Assembly (NCBI RefSeq): GCF_001426485.1
Contig: NZ_LMET01000001.1
Span: 2,036,505 to 2,100,504 of the forward strand
From: Aeromicrobium sp. Root472D3
Lineage (GTDB): Bacteria; Actinomycetota; Actinomycetes; Propionibacteriales; Nocardioidaceae
Length of the DNA stretch: 64,000 bases
Direction: 5' to 3'
A program made the position numbers and the translations under genes. The notes beneath the pieces are model-generated. The model was given only the letters and a program-made list of their open reading frames with translations. It was not told where the DNA came from and ran no database searches. Positions 35,110 to 44,054 of the stretch are shown piece by piece (position 1 is the stretch's first letter; every line of letters begins with the position of its first letter).

Positions 35110-35835
35110 TCAGACGCGGCGGATGACCGCCGTGACCTTGCCCAGGATCGTGGCGTGGGTGCCGTCGATGGGGGAGTAGTCGCCATTGTGCGGCAGCAGC
35201 CACACCTGACCGTTCTTGCGCTGGAACGTCTTGACCGTGGCCTCGCCGTCGAGCATCGCGGCGACGATCTCGCCGTTCTCGGCGTCGGGCTGCTGGCGGA
35301 TGACGACGTAGTCGCCGCTGCAGATCGCGGCGTCGATCATCGAGTCGCCGGAGACCTCGAGCATGAACAACGTGCCGTCGCCGACCAGCGACTTGGGCAT
35401 CGGGAAGATCTCCTCGACGCGCTGCTCGGCCAGGATCGGCCCGCCCGCGGCGATGCGGCCGACCATCGGGATGTTGACCGCCGACGGCGCCGCGTCGTTG
35501 ATGCCGGTCTCGTCGAAGCCCTCGGCCTCGGGCGCCGCGCTCATCGACCGCCGGGCCGCCATGACGTCGGGCAGGAAGATCTCGAGCGCGCGGGGACGGT
35601 TGGGATCGCGTTTGACGTAGCCCAGCGCCTCGAGCGCACGCAGCTGGTGCGCGACCGACGACGTGCTCGTCAGACCGACCGCCGCGCCGATCTCGCGCAT
35701 GCTGGGCGGGTAGCCGCGCTTCTCGATCTCGTCGCGCAGGAACTCCAGCACCTTGCGCTGCCGGGAGGTCAGCCCGGAGGAGTCGGCGGGTCCGTCGGGG
35801 AGCTCGGTGACGTCGGCGGTTCGCTCATCGGTCAT
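35110..35835 (-). CDS. lexA: SOS repressor LexA
   Basis: A 241-residue repressor of the SOS regulon. The N-terminal winged helix ([39 protein letters not shown]) binds the SOS box; the C-terminal peptidase has the self-cleavage site Ala-Gly in GRIAAGGP, Ser in GDSMID and Lys in EATVKTF. TACTGT ends six bases before the ATG, so it is probably leaderless. An SOS box at 35868-35883 covers its -35 region, giving autorepression. Confidence 0.97.
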   Translation of the reverse strand: MTDERTADVTELPDGPADSSGLTSRQRKVLEFLRDEIEKRGYPPSMREIGAAVGLTSTSSVAHQLRALEALGYVKRDPNRPRALEIFLPDVMAARRSMSAAPEAEGFDETGINDAAPSAVNIPMVGRIAAGGPILAEQRVEEIFPMPKSLVGDGTLFMLEVSGDSMIDAAICSGDYVVIRQQPDAENGEIVAAMLDGEATVKTFQRKNGQVWLLPHNGDYSPIDGTHATILGKVTAVIRRV

Positions 35836-35867
35836 GGGCTGACAGTAGCCCGGACGAGGGGGTCAGT

Positions 35868-35883
35868 TCAAACATATGTTCGA
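35868..35883. promoter_or_regulatory. SOS box between lexA and an SDR gene
   Basis: TCAAAC-ATAT-GTTCGA differs at one arm position from TCGAAC-N4-GTTCGA. It lies 33-48 bases upstream of the predicted lexA transcript start and 36-51 bases upstream of the predicted start of the divergent SDR gene, so LexA here could repress both. Confidence 0.85.
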
Positions 35884-35918
35884 TGGCGTGTCGCGGGCGT
35901 GTCGCCTACCGTGACGCG

Positions 35919-36755
35919 GTGCCCCAGACGCTCGTGAGCCCCGACCAGCCCCGTTCCGCCGTCGTGACGGGAGCCGCCCGCGGCATCGGCCGCGCGATCG
36001 CCGCCGAGCTCGTGGGCCGCGGCTACCTCGTCGTGGTGACCGACCTCGACGCGTCCGCCGCTGCGGCGACCGCCGACGAGATCGGCGCCCACTCGGGTGC
36101 GGCCCTTGACGTGACCGATCCGGCGGCGAACCGCGCCCTCGCCGCCCGGGCGCGCGAGATCGCACCCCTGGGCGCGTGGGTGTGCAACGCCGGCGTCGCC
36201 TTCGACGGCGACCTGGGCGACCTCACGGACGGTCAGGTGCGCCTCAGCGTCGAGGTCAACGTGCTCGGGGTGGCGTGGGGCGCCCGGGCGGCCGCCGACG
36301 CCTTCCGCGAGCAGGCGGCGATCGGCGTGACGGGTGGCGAGATCGGCATCGTGGCGTCGTTGAGCGCCCACGCGCCCGTGCCGAACCTGAGCGTCTACGC
36401 CGCGACGAAGGCCGCCGTGCTGTCGCTGGCCACCTCGATCGCGTCCGAGCTGCGGCGCGACGGCATCCGCGTGCACGCGGTGTGCCCCGACGGCGTGTCG
36501 ACCGCGATGCTCGAGGGCTTCGACGCGAACGGCAGCACCCGCGAGATCCTGGCCGCGGGTGTGCTGCTGACACCCGACACGGTCGCGCGCGAGCTCGTCG
36601 CGATGTTCGGGACCGCCCGCGTCTACCGGACGCTCCCGGTGTGGCGCGGCGTGGTCGCCCGCTCGGCGTCGCTTGCCCCGACGCTCGCGATGCGGGTCGA
36701 CCCGCTCATGCGTCGCCTCGGTGCCCGGCGGCTGCGTCGGGCCGGGCTGCGCTGA
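35919..36755 (+). CDS. short-chain dehydrogenase/reductase (SDR)
   Basis: A 278-residue classical SDR. NAD(P) motif TGAARGIGRA, the NAG motif CNAGVAF, catalytic Ser in IVASLSAHAP and the YxxxK pair YAATK are present. Substrate is unknown. The start is taken as GTG at 35919, six bases after TACCGT (leaderless); a frame from 35883 would start inside the SOS box. Divergent from lexA and probably sharing its SOS box, so it may be damage-inducible, which is unusual for an SDR. Confidence 0.88.
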   Translation: MPQTLVSPDQPRSAVVTGAARGIGRAIAAELVGRGYLVVVTDLDASAAAATADEIGAHSGAALDVTDPAANRALAARAREIAPLGAWVCNAGVAFDGDLGDLTDGQVRLSVEVNVLGVAWGARAAADAFREQAAIGVTGGEIGIVASLSAHAPVPNLSVYAATKAAVLSLATSIASELRRDGIRVHAVCPDGVSTAMLEGFDANGSTREILAAGVLLTPDTVARELVAMFGTARVYRTLPVWRGVVARSASLAPTLAMRVDPLMRRLGARRLRRAGLR

Positions 36756-36764
36756 CGCGCTCGG

Positions 36765-37772
36765 TCAGCGCCGGGCGGTCTTCTTCGCGAACGGGTTGCG
36801 CAGGCGCTTGAAGACGGGTGTCGGGCGGTCGTCGCGCGCCTGCTCCTCGAGGTCCTCGTCGTCCTCGGCGGCGTCGACGACCTCGACGTGCACCTCGTCC
36901 CCGTCGGCCTCGGTGCCGCGCAGGTCGGCGATCTCGGCGTCCTCGGCGACGGTGTCGGCCGTGACGATCTGCTCGCGGACCGCCTCGACCGTCGCGCCGA
37001 ACAGGATCGCGTACATGCCGATCCAGAGCCACAGCAGCAGCACCACGACGCCCGCGAGCGCGCCGTACGTCTTGCCGTAGCTGCCGAAGTTGTCGACGTA
37101 GGTCGAGAACCCGACCGAGACCACGAGCCACAGCCCGCTCGCGACCAGCACACCCTTGGTCAGCAGGTGAGGGGCCTCCGAGCGGTCTGGCGCGACGCGG
37201 AACAGCACGCCCATTGCCACGACCAGGGCACCCAGCAGGACGACCCAGCGGCCGAGCTCGAGCAGGATGCGGGTGCCGGGCACGATGTCGATCGCGTCGA
37301 ACACGGCGGGTGCGGCCGCGACCAGGCCGACCACGACGATCAGGAACACGAGCGCACCGGCGGTCAGCGCCAGGGCCACGAGCTTCTTCTGGAGGAAGTT
37401 GCGCTGGTCGCGGATGCCGTACATCGCGTTGATCGCCGTGACCAGGTTGCCGACGCCGCCGGACGCGCTGTAGACAGCGAGCGTCACCGCCAACAGCAGG
37501 CCGACGCCGAGCGAGCCGTTGTCGGTCGACACCAGCGAGTCGAGCTGGCCCGTCACCAGCGAGGCGGCATCGGCCGGCAGCGCGTCGGCGAGCTCGGCCG
37601 ACTGGCGCTGCACGGTCTCGGGCGAGGCGACGAGTCCGTAGGTGAGCACGCCGGCGATCAGGGCGGGGAACAGCGACAGAAACGTGTAGAACGCGACGCC
37701 CGCTGCCAGGAGGGGCGCCTGCTGGGCCGACGCCTGCTTCCAGGCCGTGACGATCGTGCGTGGGGCGGGCAT
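36765..37772 (-). CDS. YihY/virulence factor BrkB family membrane protein
   Basis: A 335-residue inner-membrane protein with about six helices. It has the family signature AAGVAFYTFLSLFPALIAG and the ASGGVGNLVTAINAMYG stretch, and a charged cytoplasmic tail. The function of the family is not settled (formerly annotated as RNase BN). TACCGT ends six bases before the ATG (leaderless). The upstream region carries four SOS-like boxes shared with the divergent LysM gene. It is convergent with the SDR gene, 9 bases away. Confidence 0.92.
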   Translation of the reverse strand: MPAPRTIVTAWKQASAQQAPLLAAGVAFYTFLSLFPALIAGVLTYGLVASPETVQRQSAELADALPADAASLVTGQLDSLVSTDNGSLGVGLLLAVTLAVYSASGGVGNLVTAINAMYGIRDQRNFLQKKLVALALTAGALVFLIVVVGLVAAAPAVFDAIDIVPGTRILLELGRWVVLLGALVVAMGVLFRVAPDRSEAPHLLTKGVLVASGLWLVVSVGFSTYVDNFGSYGKTYGALAGVVVLLLWLWIGMYAILFGATVEAVREQIVTADTVAEDAEIADLRGTEADGDEVHVEVVDAAEDDEDLEEQARDDRPTPVFKRLRNPFAKKTARR

Positions 37773-37832
37773 GGCACGACGGTAGTGCGCGCGTGCGACG
37801 GGTGCCTCCTCGGTGGCAGCGCCGCCGTGACG

Positions 37833-37848
37833 TGGAACAAGTGTTCGA
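37833..37848. promoter_or_regulatory. SOS-box-like site 1 of the intergenic cluster
   Basis: TGGAAC-AAGT-GTTCGA has one arm mismatch to the consensus TCGAAC-N4-GTTCGA. It lies 61 bases upstream of the BrkB-family start codon, nearest to that gene. Confidence 0.65.
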
Positions 37849-37887
37849 TTTCTTCTGTCCGGAATTGCAGTCATTTCGGAGCACTGC

Positions 37888-37903
37888 TCGAAATTCTGTT
37901 CGA
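37888..37903. promoter_or_regulatory. SOS-box-like site 2 of the intergenic cluster
   Basis: TCGAAA-TTCT-GTTCGA has one arm mismatch. It is central in the BrkB-LysM intergenic region, 55 bases from site 1 and 51 from site 3. Confidence 0.7.
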
Positions 37904-37938
37904 GTGATGCTTCCTTTTGTCCGACCCGGCCCCTATCG

Positions 37939-37970
37939 TCGTACATGTGTTCGATCGAACGCCTGTTCGC
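37939..37970 (+). promoter_or_regulatory. two directly abutting SOS boxes before the LysM gene
   Basis: TCGTAC-ATGT-GTTCGA (37939-37954) is followed without a gap by TCGAAC-GCCT-GTTCGC (37955-37970). The junction forms the palindrome GTTCGATCGAAC. The -10 candidate TATCGT (37935-37940) touches the first box, so two LexA dimers could cover the promoter of the LysM gene. Confidence 0.8.
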
Positions 37971-38052
37971 ACCATCGAATGACATCGAGAACGGCGATCG
38001 GTCGGCACACCACACGTCACGCACCAGTCTCACTTCCCCCTTGGAGGCACTC

Positions 38053-38433
38053 ATGAGCACCATCACCTTCGGCCAGGCCCCGCAGCTCGTCCGCGCATCG
38101 CGCACCCCCAGCGCCGCCGGCGCCCCGAGCGCCGCCGTGCGGCTGACCCGCCGCGGCAAGATCGCGGTGCTGACGCTCGCGATCGTCGCGATCGGCATCC
38201 TGGCCGTCATGCTCGGCCCCTCGTCCACCGCGACCGACCAGGTGGGCACGCCCGAGCAGACCACGACGGTCGCGGTCATGCCGGGGCACACGCTGTGGCA
38301 GATCGCCGCGGCGGCCAACCCCGACGGCGACATCCGGGCGACGGTCGACGACATCATCGAGCTCAACTCGCTCCCCAGCGCCTCCGCCCTGCAGATGGGG
38401 TCGGAGATCGCGGTGCCGGTCTACGACAAGTAG
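38053..38433 (+). CDS. SOS-type LysM membrane protein (Rv2719c/YneA-like)
   Basis: A 126-residue protein with a basic N-terminus, one membrane helix (GKIAVLTLAIVAIGILAVML) and a C-terminal LysM domain for peptidoglycan binding (VMPGHTLWQIAAAANPDGD, then LNSLPSASALQMGSEIAVP). Proteins of this build near lexA (Rv2719c in M. tuberculosis, YneA in Bacillus) are LexA-controlled and slow cell division after DNA damage; the tandem SOS boxes just upstream make that role likely. TTGGAGGCA precedes the ATG at 38053. Confidence 0.9.
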   Translation: MSTITFGQAPQLVRASRTPSAAGAPSAAVRLTRRGKIAVLTLAIVAIGILAVMLGPSSTATDQVGTPEQTTTVAVMPGHTLWQIAAAANPDGDIRATVDDIIELNSLPSASALQMGSEIAVPVYDK

Positions 38434-38461
38434 CCGCTCCGCCGCATCGAGAGATGCACAC

Positions 38462-38516
38462 GACGCGACCCGGTGAGGCCACAAGGGAAGGTGGCCCCGC
38501 CGGGTCTCGTCGCGTC
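38462..38516 (+). terminator. branched hairpin after the LysM gene
   Basis: GACGCGAC (38462-38469) pairs with GTCGCGTC (38509-38516), ACCCGG with CCGGGT, and GGCCAC (38477-38482) with GTGGCC (38491-38496). Together they make a long stem that probably separates the SOS gene from the penicillin-binding-protein gene. Confidence 0.6.
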
Positions 38517-38616
38517 CGGCGAGGCTCGTTGACCGCAGTCGGTGCACCTGTTTGACTGCACGCGCGCCCGGCCGACCATCTGGGGCGAGAACCTGACACC
38601 AACGGGGAGGTACCAG

Positions 38617-40515
38617 GTGAGGCTCATCGAGGTTCGAGGTCGCCGCGCCGCAGCCGGCGTCGCCGCCGTGGCCTGCGTCGCGGGTCTGCTGGCAGCGTGC
38701 ACGTCAGGAGGACCCGATCCTCGCGACACCGCCGAGGCGCTGGCCAAGGGGCTCAGCCGTTCCGACGTCTCGAAGGTCCCGTCGACGGCGGGTGGTCCGA
38801 CCTCGCAGGCCGACCTCGAGCGCATCGTCGCGAGCATGGACGGAGCGCAGGCCCAGGTCACGGTCGACGACGTCTCCGAGGACGACGACACCGCCACCGC
38901 GACGCTGAAGACGACGTGGGACCTGCAGGGCCGACCGTGGAGCTACACCACGACGGCGACGCTGTCGCTGGTCGACGAGGCGTGGAAGGTCGAGTGGAAG
39001 CCGTCGATCGTCGCCCCCGACCTGACGGTCGACGACCGCCTGCGCGTCCGCACGACCGCCGCCGACCGCGGCGACATCCTCGGCGCCGGCGACCAGCCGC
39101 TCGTCACCGAACGCGCGGTCCTGCGCATCGGTCTCGACAAGACCAAGGTCGACGCGGCGCAGGTCGACGCCTCCGCCCGCGCGCTGGCGGCAGTCGTCGA
39201 CATCGACGCCGGCGAGTACGCGACGCGCGCGGCCGCGGCCGGGGCGCAGGCATTCGTCCCCGCCCTGGTGGTGCGTGCCGACGCGACCGACGCGCCGCGC
39301 CAGCAGGACGTCGACGCGATCGCCGGTGCCGTCGCGATCGACGACACCCTGCCGCTCGCACCGACCCGCAGCTTCGGGCAGCCGATGCTCGGCGCCGTCG
39401 GCGAGGCGACCGCCGAGATCGTCGAGAAGTCCAAGGGCGCGGTGCAGGCCGGCGACACCGTCGGGCTGTCCGGGCTGGCCCTGCGCTACGACCGTCAGCT
39501 GCGGGGCACCCCGGGCGTACGGGTCGAGTCGGTCTCGTCGGTCGAGGGCACCCAGCCCGTCGAGCTCTTCTCGGGCGAGGCCGTGGCCGGCAAACCCCTG
39601 CGCACGACGATCGACATCGGCCTGCAGGGCGAGGCCGACGCGATCCTCTCGGACGTCGGCCCGGCCAGCGCGATCGTGGCGGTGCGCCCCTCGACGGGCG
39701 AGGTCGTGGCCCTCTCGAGCGGCCCGGGCGGCGACGGTGCCGACACGGCGGCCGGTGGACGGTTCCCGCCCGGGTCGACGTTCAAGCTCGTCACGGCACT
39801 CGCCCTGCTGCGCTCGGGGCTCACGCCGTCGACCGAGGTGCCGTGCACCGAGTCGATCACGGTCGACGGTCGGCGGTTCACCAACTACTCCGACTACCCG
39901 AGCAGCGCGGTCGGCGACATCGCGCTGCGCACCGCGATCGCCAACTCGTGCAACACCGCGATGATCGCCGAGCGCGACAAGGCGCCGCAGGCCGATCTGT
40001 CCGGTGCCGCCGCGGCGCTCGGCCTCGGCCCCGACGTCGATCTCGGCTATCCCGCCTTCCTCGGCTCGGTGCCCGACACGGCCGAGGGCACCGAGCGGGC
40101 GGCGTCGATGATCGGTCAGGGACGCATCGAGGCCTCGCCGCTCGCGATGGCCACCGTCGCGGCGTCCATCGCGAAGGGCGAGCGGGTCACGCCGACGCTG
40201 CTGGCCGACACGCCCTCGAAGCCCGCGGCGGCGGCGTCGGCGCCGCTGACGTCGTCCGAGGCGGCCCAGCTGCAGGAGCTGTTCCGCGGCGTCGTCACCG
40301 ACGGCAGCGGGCGCTTCCTGGCCGACGTGCCCGGAGGCCCGGTGTCGGCCAAGACCGGCACCGCCGAGTACGGCGACGACACGCCCCCGCGCACCCACGC
40401 CTGGATGATCGCGACGCAGGGCGACCTCGCGGTGGCGGTGTTCGTCGCCGACGGGGAGTCGGGCTCGCAGACCGCCGGACCGCTGCTGGAGGAGTTCCTG
40501 CGGAGCGCCTCGTGA
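38617..40515 (+). CDS. lipoprotein penicillin-binding protein with MecA-like N-terminal domain
   Basis: A 632-residue class B transpeptidase that cross-links peptidoglycan. A lipobox (VAGLLAAC) predicts lipid anchoring at Cys 28 or so, then an NTF2-like MecA_N domain (about residues 38-130), a PBP dimerisation domain and the transpeptidase domain with SxxK in PPGSTFKLV (near 386), SxN in ANSCNTA (near 443) and KTG in SAKTGTAE (near 578). It resembles M. tuberculosis Rv2864c/PbpA-type lipoproteins and staphylococcal PBP2a. Start is GTG at 38617 after GGGGAGG. The stop overlaps the next gene (GTGA). Confidence 0.93.
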   Translation: MRLIEVRGRRAAAGVAAVACVAGLLAACTSGGPDPRDTAEALAKGLSRSDVSKVPSTAGGPTSQADLERIVASMDGAQAQVTVDDVSEDDDTATATLKTTWDLQGRPWSYTTTATLSLVDEAWKVEWKPSIVAPDLTVDDRLRVRTTAADRGDILGAGDQPLVTERAVLRIGLDKTKVDAAQVDASARALAAVVDIDAGEYATRAAAAGAQAFVPALVVRADATDAPRQQDVDAIAGAVAIDDTLPLAPTRSFGQPMLGAVGEATAEIVEKSKGAVQAGDTVGLSGLALRYDRQLRGTPGVRVESVSSVEGTQPVELFSGEAVAGKPLRTTIDIGLQGEADAILSDVGPASAIVAVRPSTGEVVALSSGPGGDGADTAAGGRFPPGSTFKLVTALALLRSGLTPSTEVPCTESITVDGRRFTNYSDYPSSAVGDIALRTAIANSCNTAMIAERDKAPQADLSGAAAALGLGPDVDLGYPAFLGSVPDTAEGTERAASMIGQGRIEASPLAMATVAASIAKGERVTPTLLADTPSKPAAAASAPLTSSEAAQLQELFRGVVTDGSGRFLADVPGGPVSAKTGTAEYGDDTPPRTHAWMIATQGDLAVAVFVADGESGSQTAGPLLEEFLRSAS

Positions 40516-41582
40516 CGGTCGGGCTGACGCCCACCACGCCACTGACGCCCGCGACGGAGGACACCGTGCGGAGGCGGGGGGTGCCCGCACTCGCGCTGGC
40601 GCCGCTCGCGGCCTTCGTGTGGTGGGGCGCCGGCTTCCTGCCGTGGATCGTCGACCTCTTCGGTCGAGACATCCTGAGCACGAATGGCTTCTCGCCCGCG
40701 GCCCTGCCGCTGCTGTCGGGCAGCAGTGCAGGCGGTCTGGTCGTGAGCGCGGGCGTGGGCGGCGTCCTGGCGGGTCTGGTCGTCACCCTCCGCCGCGGGC
40801 GCGGGGTGCCCGCTGTCCTGTCGGTCGTGGCGGGCACGGTCGTCGCGCTGGTCGTCGCGATCGTGCAGGCGCGGGCAGCACTCGGCGACGGCTCCGGCGC
40901 GGCCGGTCCGGTCGACGTCCGCGTGCTCGACGGGCTCGGGGCACTCGTGGTCGTCGTGACGGTGGTCGGTCTGGCCGTCGGTCTCGGGGCGCTGCTGGGG
41001 CGTCCCGGGCTCGGCGTCGCGCTGGCCGCGGTCGCCGGACTCGCGCCGATGTGGGCGTACGCGCTGGCCGTCGCGGTGACGAGCGAGGTGATGACGTCCA
41101 CGCACGCTGAGCCGGTCACCCGGTGGCTCGGAGCAGCCGTGCTGGTCGTCGCGCTCGTCGTCATCGGCGTCGCGCCGGTCGTCCGCCTGATCTGGTGGGT
41201 GCCGGCGCTCGTCCTGGCGTGGATCGCGGCGCCGACCGCGACCGCGGCGCTGTACCTGGGCACGTCGGTGTCGCGCGGTCCGCGCTCGGCCGACGCCGTC
41301 CGCGAGTACGTCTCGGCGTCGTGGCAGGTGTGGCGGCAGTCGGCCGAGCCCGAGGAGCGTCCGCTGGCCCCCTGGGTCACCGCGATCGTCCTCGCCCTCG
41401 TGGTGTCGGCGCTCCTCGCGCTGCGCACGCGGGCGCGCCCCGAGCACCCGGCGCCCGACCGACCGGTGCCTGACCGGATGGGGCCCGCTGACGAGGTGGC
41501 CGAGCACGCCGAGCCCCCGGCGTCCGACACCCAGGTCATCAGGCGTGACCCGCCACCGTCCGACGGCCCCGCCTGGCCGTAG
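40512..41582 (+). CDS. polytopic membrane protein, unknown function
   Basis: A 356-residue protein with about eight hydrophobic helices and a proline-rich acidic tail (about residues 320-356). Its GTG overlaps the PBP stop by 4 bases, so it is co-translated and may support PBP function (inference). The last four residues and stop fall within a 25-bp tandem duplication (41571-41620). No known family or motif recognised. Confidence 0.78.
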   Translation: MTVGLTPTTPLTPATEDTVRRRGVPALALAPLAAFVWWGAGFLPWIVDLFGRDILSTNGFSPAALPLLSGSSAGGLVVSAGVGGVLAGLVVTLRRGRGVPAVLSVVAGTVVALVVAIVQARAALGDGSGAAGPVDVRVLDGLGALVVVVTVVGLAVGLGALLGRPGLGVALAAVAGLAPMWAYALAVAVTSEVMTSTHAEPVTRWLGAAVLVVALVVIGVAPVVRLIWWVPALVLAWIAAPTATAALYLGTSVSRGPRSADAVREYVSASWQVWRQSAEPEERPLAPWVTAIVLALVVSALLALRTRARPEHPAPDRPVPDRMGPADEVAEHAEPPASDTQVIRRDPPPSDGPAWP

Positions 41583-41620
41583 CGGCACGCCCCCCGCCTG
41601 GCCGTAGCGGCACGCCCCCC
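41571..41620. repeat. perfect tandem duplication, 2 x 25 bp
   Basis: GCCTGGCCGTAGCGGCACGC plus five C occurs at 41571-41595 and again at 41596-41620 without a gap or mismatch. The first copy contains the stop codon of the membrane-protein gene (TAG 41580-41582); the second lies just before the amidotransferase promoter. Identity implies a recent event. Confidence 0.95.
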
Positions 41621-41650
41621 GCGTTCGTCGCGGTAGGCGACAATGGGCGC

Positions 41651-42346
41651 ATGCGGATTCACGTGGTCGCCGACGCGGCCGACAACGACGGCGGCTACGT
41701 CACCGAGCGTCTCGCCGAGCACGGGGCGGAGCTCGTCGAGGTCGACCGCGACGCCCTCCCGGCCTTCGACGCGCTGGGCGCGTCCGACCTGGTGCTGCTG
41801 CTCGGCTCCGACAAGTCGGCGCACGACGAGCGGTGGACCGACGCCGTGACGTCCGAGATCCGGCTGATCCGCGGTGCCCTCGCGGCGGGCACCCCCGTCA
41901 TGGGCATCTGCTACGGGGTCCAGGTCATGGCCCGGGCGCTGGGCGGGACGTCGTGGAGGTCCGACCGGCCCGAGCTCGGGTGGCAGCGGGTCGACACGAC
42001 CGACCCGGTGCTGTGCCCCGAGGGTCCGTGGGGCCAGATGCACAAGGACGTCTTCTCGCCCGGTCCGACGTCGCGCGTCATCGGCTCGTCGTGGCGGGGA
42101 CCGCAGTGCATCGTCGACGACGCCTGGGGCGCCCGGGCGATCGGCTGGCAGTTCCACCCCGAGGTCACCCCCGAGACGTACGAGCGCTGGGTCGCCGAGG
42201 GCTACTACGGCGACACGGGGGAGGACCCCAAGGACCTCGTGCGGCAGGCCCGCGCGAACGCCCCGCGGGCCCGCAACCTCGCCCACACGTTGACCGACAG
42301 CGCGCTGCGCCACCTGGGCGTCACCGCCGCGAGCAGCGCGACGTGA
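41651..42346 (+). CDS. class I glutamine amidotransferase-like protein
   Basis: A 231-residue GATase1 domain, like GMP synthase glutaminase or YfeJ-type proteins. The nucleophile is in GICYGVQ and the His-Glu pair in QFHPEV, so hydrolysis of a gamma-glutamyl substrate is possible. No synthase partner lies nearby. GACAAT ends six bases before the ATG (leaderless). The C-terminal extension (RARNLAHTLTDSALRHLG) is helical. Confidence 0.88.
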   Translation: MRIHVVADAADNDGGYVTERLAEHGAELVEVDRDALPAFDALGASDLVLLLGSDKSAHDERWTDAVTSEIRLIRGALAAGTPVMGICYGVQVMARALGGTSWRSDRPELGWQRVDTTDPVLCPEGPWGQMHKDVFSPGPTSRVIGSSWRGPQCIVDDAWGARAIGWQFHPEVTPETYERWVAEGYYGDTGEDPKDLVRQARANAPRARNLAHTLTDSALRHLGVTAASSAT

Positions 42347-42358
42347 CCGACCCCCAGC

Positions 42359-44020
42359 GTGCCGCGGGCTGACGCGGCCGTCGTGACGTCGTCCGAACCG
42401 CGCCGCCGCAGGAGCCACGTGATCCGGGTGCTCGCGGTCGTCCTGCTGCTGGGCCTGGTGACCCTCGCGGCCACCGACACGGCGCGACGCGGCGGCACCG
42501 ACGCGCGCGTCGTGCCCTACGCGGCGGCCGACGTCGTCAACCCGATGCGGGGTCAGTTCGACAACATCCTGACGGGCCTGTTCCCGCAGTCGAACGACGC
42601 GCAGGACGGCCTGCCGGCCTGGCCCGGCACCCGTGACGCCGCGATCCGTGTCACGTGGCGCTCGCTCCAGCCGGTCGATCCCGCGTCGCTGCCGGCCGGC
42701 GCTTCGGACGACGAGCGCTACGACTTCTCCCAGATCGACCGTGCGCTCGACCAGAACGGCGAGCGCGGCATGCGGCTGGGCCTGCGCATCACGACCTACG
42801 ACTCGTGCTGCGACCCGTCGCCGCCCGGCGGCGTCAACCTCGCCGTGCCCGACTGGCTGGCCGCGACCGACGGGGCCGTCGAGCGGTACGAGCGCGACGG
42901 TGTCACGCAGGTCATCCCGGCCTGGAACAGCCCGGCCTATCTCGACCGCTTCGACCAGCTGCTGGGCGCGCTGGGGCGACGCTACGACGGCGACGAGCGG
43001 CTCGCGGTCTTCGAGATGTCGGGATACGGCGACTTCGGCGAGAACGTGCTGCCGGTGCTGCGCGACGAGCTCGGGCGCCCGGGGCCGTCGGGCGACGAGA
43101 GCGAGGCGGCGCTCGGCTACTACAGCCAGTACGAGGACCAGTTCATCACCGCCGGCTCGGCGACCCGGCTGGTCGCGGCGAACCTGCGGGCGTTCCCGCG
43201 CACGCAGATGGTCACGGCACCGGGCAACGCGTTCATCGTCAAGCAGCTGATGCGCGACAGCGCGGCGCTCGACGGCGTCCTGCACCCCGTCGGCGTCCGG
43301 TCCGACTGCCTGGGGGTCTTCGACACGCTGCCGACGTGGGCGACCGACGAGTCGTCTGAGTACGTCCGCCGCGGCGACCCCATCGTCGAGGTGCTCGCCC
43401 GGCGGCTGGTCGAGGCGCCGGTGCTGACCGAGTGGTGCCAGCTGCCCGAGGGCGAGTCGTCCGCCGACTACTACCGCAGGGGTCTCGCGTCGGTCGTCGA
43501 GCGGCACGTCTCCATGACGTCCAGCAGCGGCTTCCCCGACCAGCTCGCCGACCGTCCGATGGACCGTGGCGACTACGAGCTGTGGCGACGGGCCAACGTC
43601 TACGCGGGCTACCGGTACGACGCGGCGGCCGCGGTCGTCGCCGACGGCGGAGTCGTGCGCGCCGACGTCACGTGGACCAACCGCGGTGTCACGTCGACGC
43701 ACGAGCGGTGGGACGTCACGTACCAGCTGCGGGACGGGTCGGGGCGCGTCGTCGCGACGGCCACCTCCGACCTCGACCTGCGCGACGTCGACACGTCGCA
43801 GCAGGGAGCCTCGTCCGTCCCGACGCCGGCGACCGCCCGTGACACCGCACGGTTCGACGTGCCGGACGAGGCCGGCCGGTACACCGTCACGGCACGCGTC
43901 GGGTGGGGCGAGCACAAGGCCGGTGCGACCACGACGTTCGAGGCCGGGCCGATGCGGTTGGCGATGACCGGTGGCGACGGCGACGGGACGTACGAGGTCG
44001 GCTCGGTCACGGTCCGGTGA
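42359..44020 (+). CDS. exported DUF4832-type TIM-barrel-like protein
   Basis: A protein of about 553 residues with an N-terminal membrane or signal helix (IRVLAVVLLLGLVTLAATDT). The central part follows the build of DUF4874/DUF4832 glycosidase-like proteins: NPMRGQFDN opening, TYDSCCDPSPPGGVNLAVPD, SGYGDFGENVLPV, and a C-terminal immunoglobulin-like domain (RYTVTARVGWGEHKAGATTT). An enzymatic activity on polysaccharide is plausible but not shown. The start is unclear: GTG at 42359 is taken; a GTG at about 42383 is possible. It follows the amidotransferase by 12 bases. Confidence 0.75.
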   Translation: MPRADAAVVTSSEPRRRRSHVIRVLAVVLLLGLVTLAATDTARRGGTDARVVPYAAADVVNPMRGQFDNILTGLFPQSNDAQDGLPAWPGTRDAAIRVTWRSLQPVDPASLPAGASDDERYDFSQIDRALDQNGERGMRLGLRITTYDSCCDPSPPGGVNLAVPDWLAATDGAVERYERDGVTQVIPAWNSPAYLDRFDQLLGALGRRYDGDERLAVFEMSGYGDFGENVLPVLRDELGRPGPSGDESEAALGYYSQYEDQFITAGSATRLVAANLRAFPRTQMVTAPGNAFIVKQLMRDSAALDGVLHPVGVRSDCLGVFDTLPTWATDESSEYVRRGDPIVEVLARRLVEAPVLTEWCQLPEGESSADYYRRGLASVVERHVSMTSSSGFPDQLADRPMDRGDYELWRRANVYAGYRYDAAAAVVADGGVVRADVTWTNRGVTSTHERWDVTYQLRDGSGRVVATATSDLDLRDVDTSQQGASSVPTPATARDTARFDVPDEAGRYTVTARVGWGEHKAGATTTFEAGPMRLAMTGGDGDGTYEVGSVTVR

Positions 44021-44054
44021 GCGACGGGCCGGGCCGACGCGTCACTATGGACGC

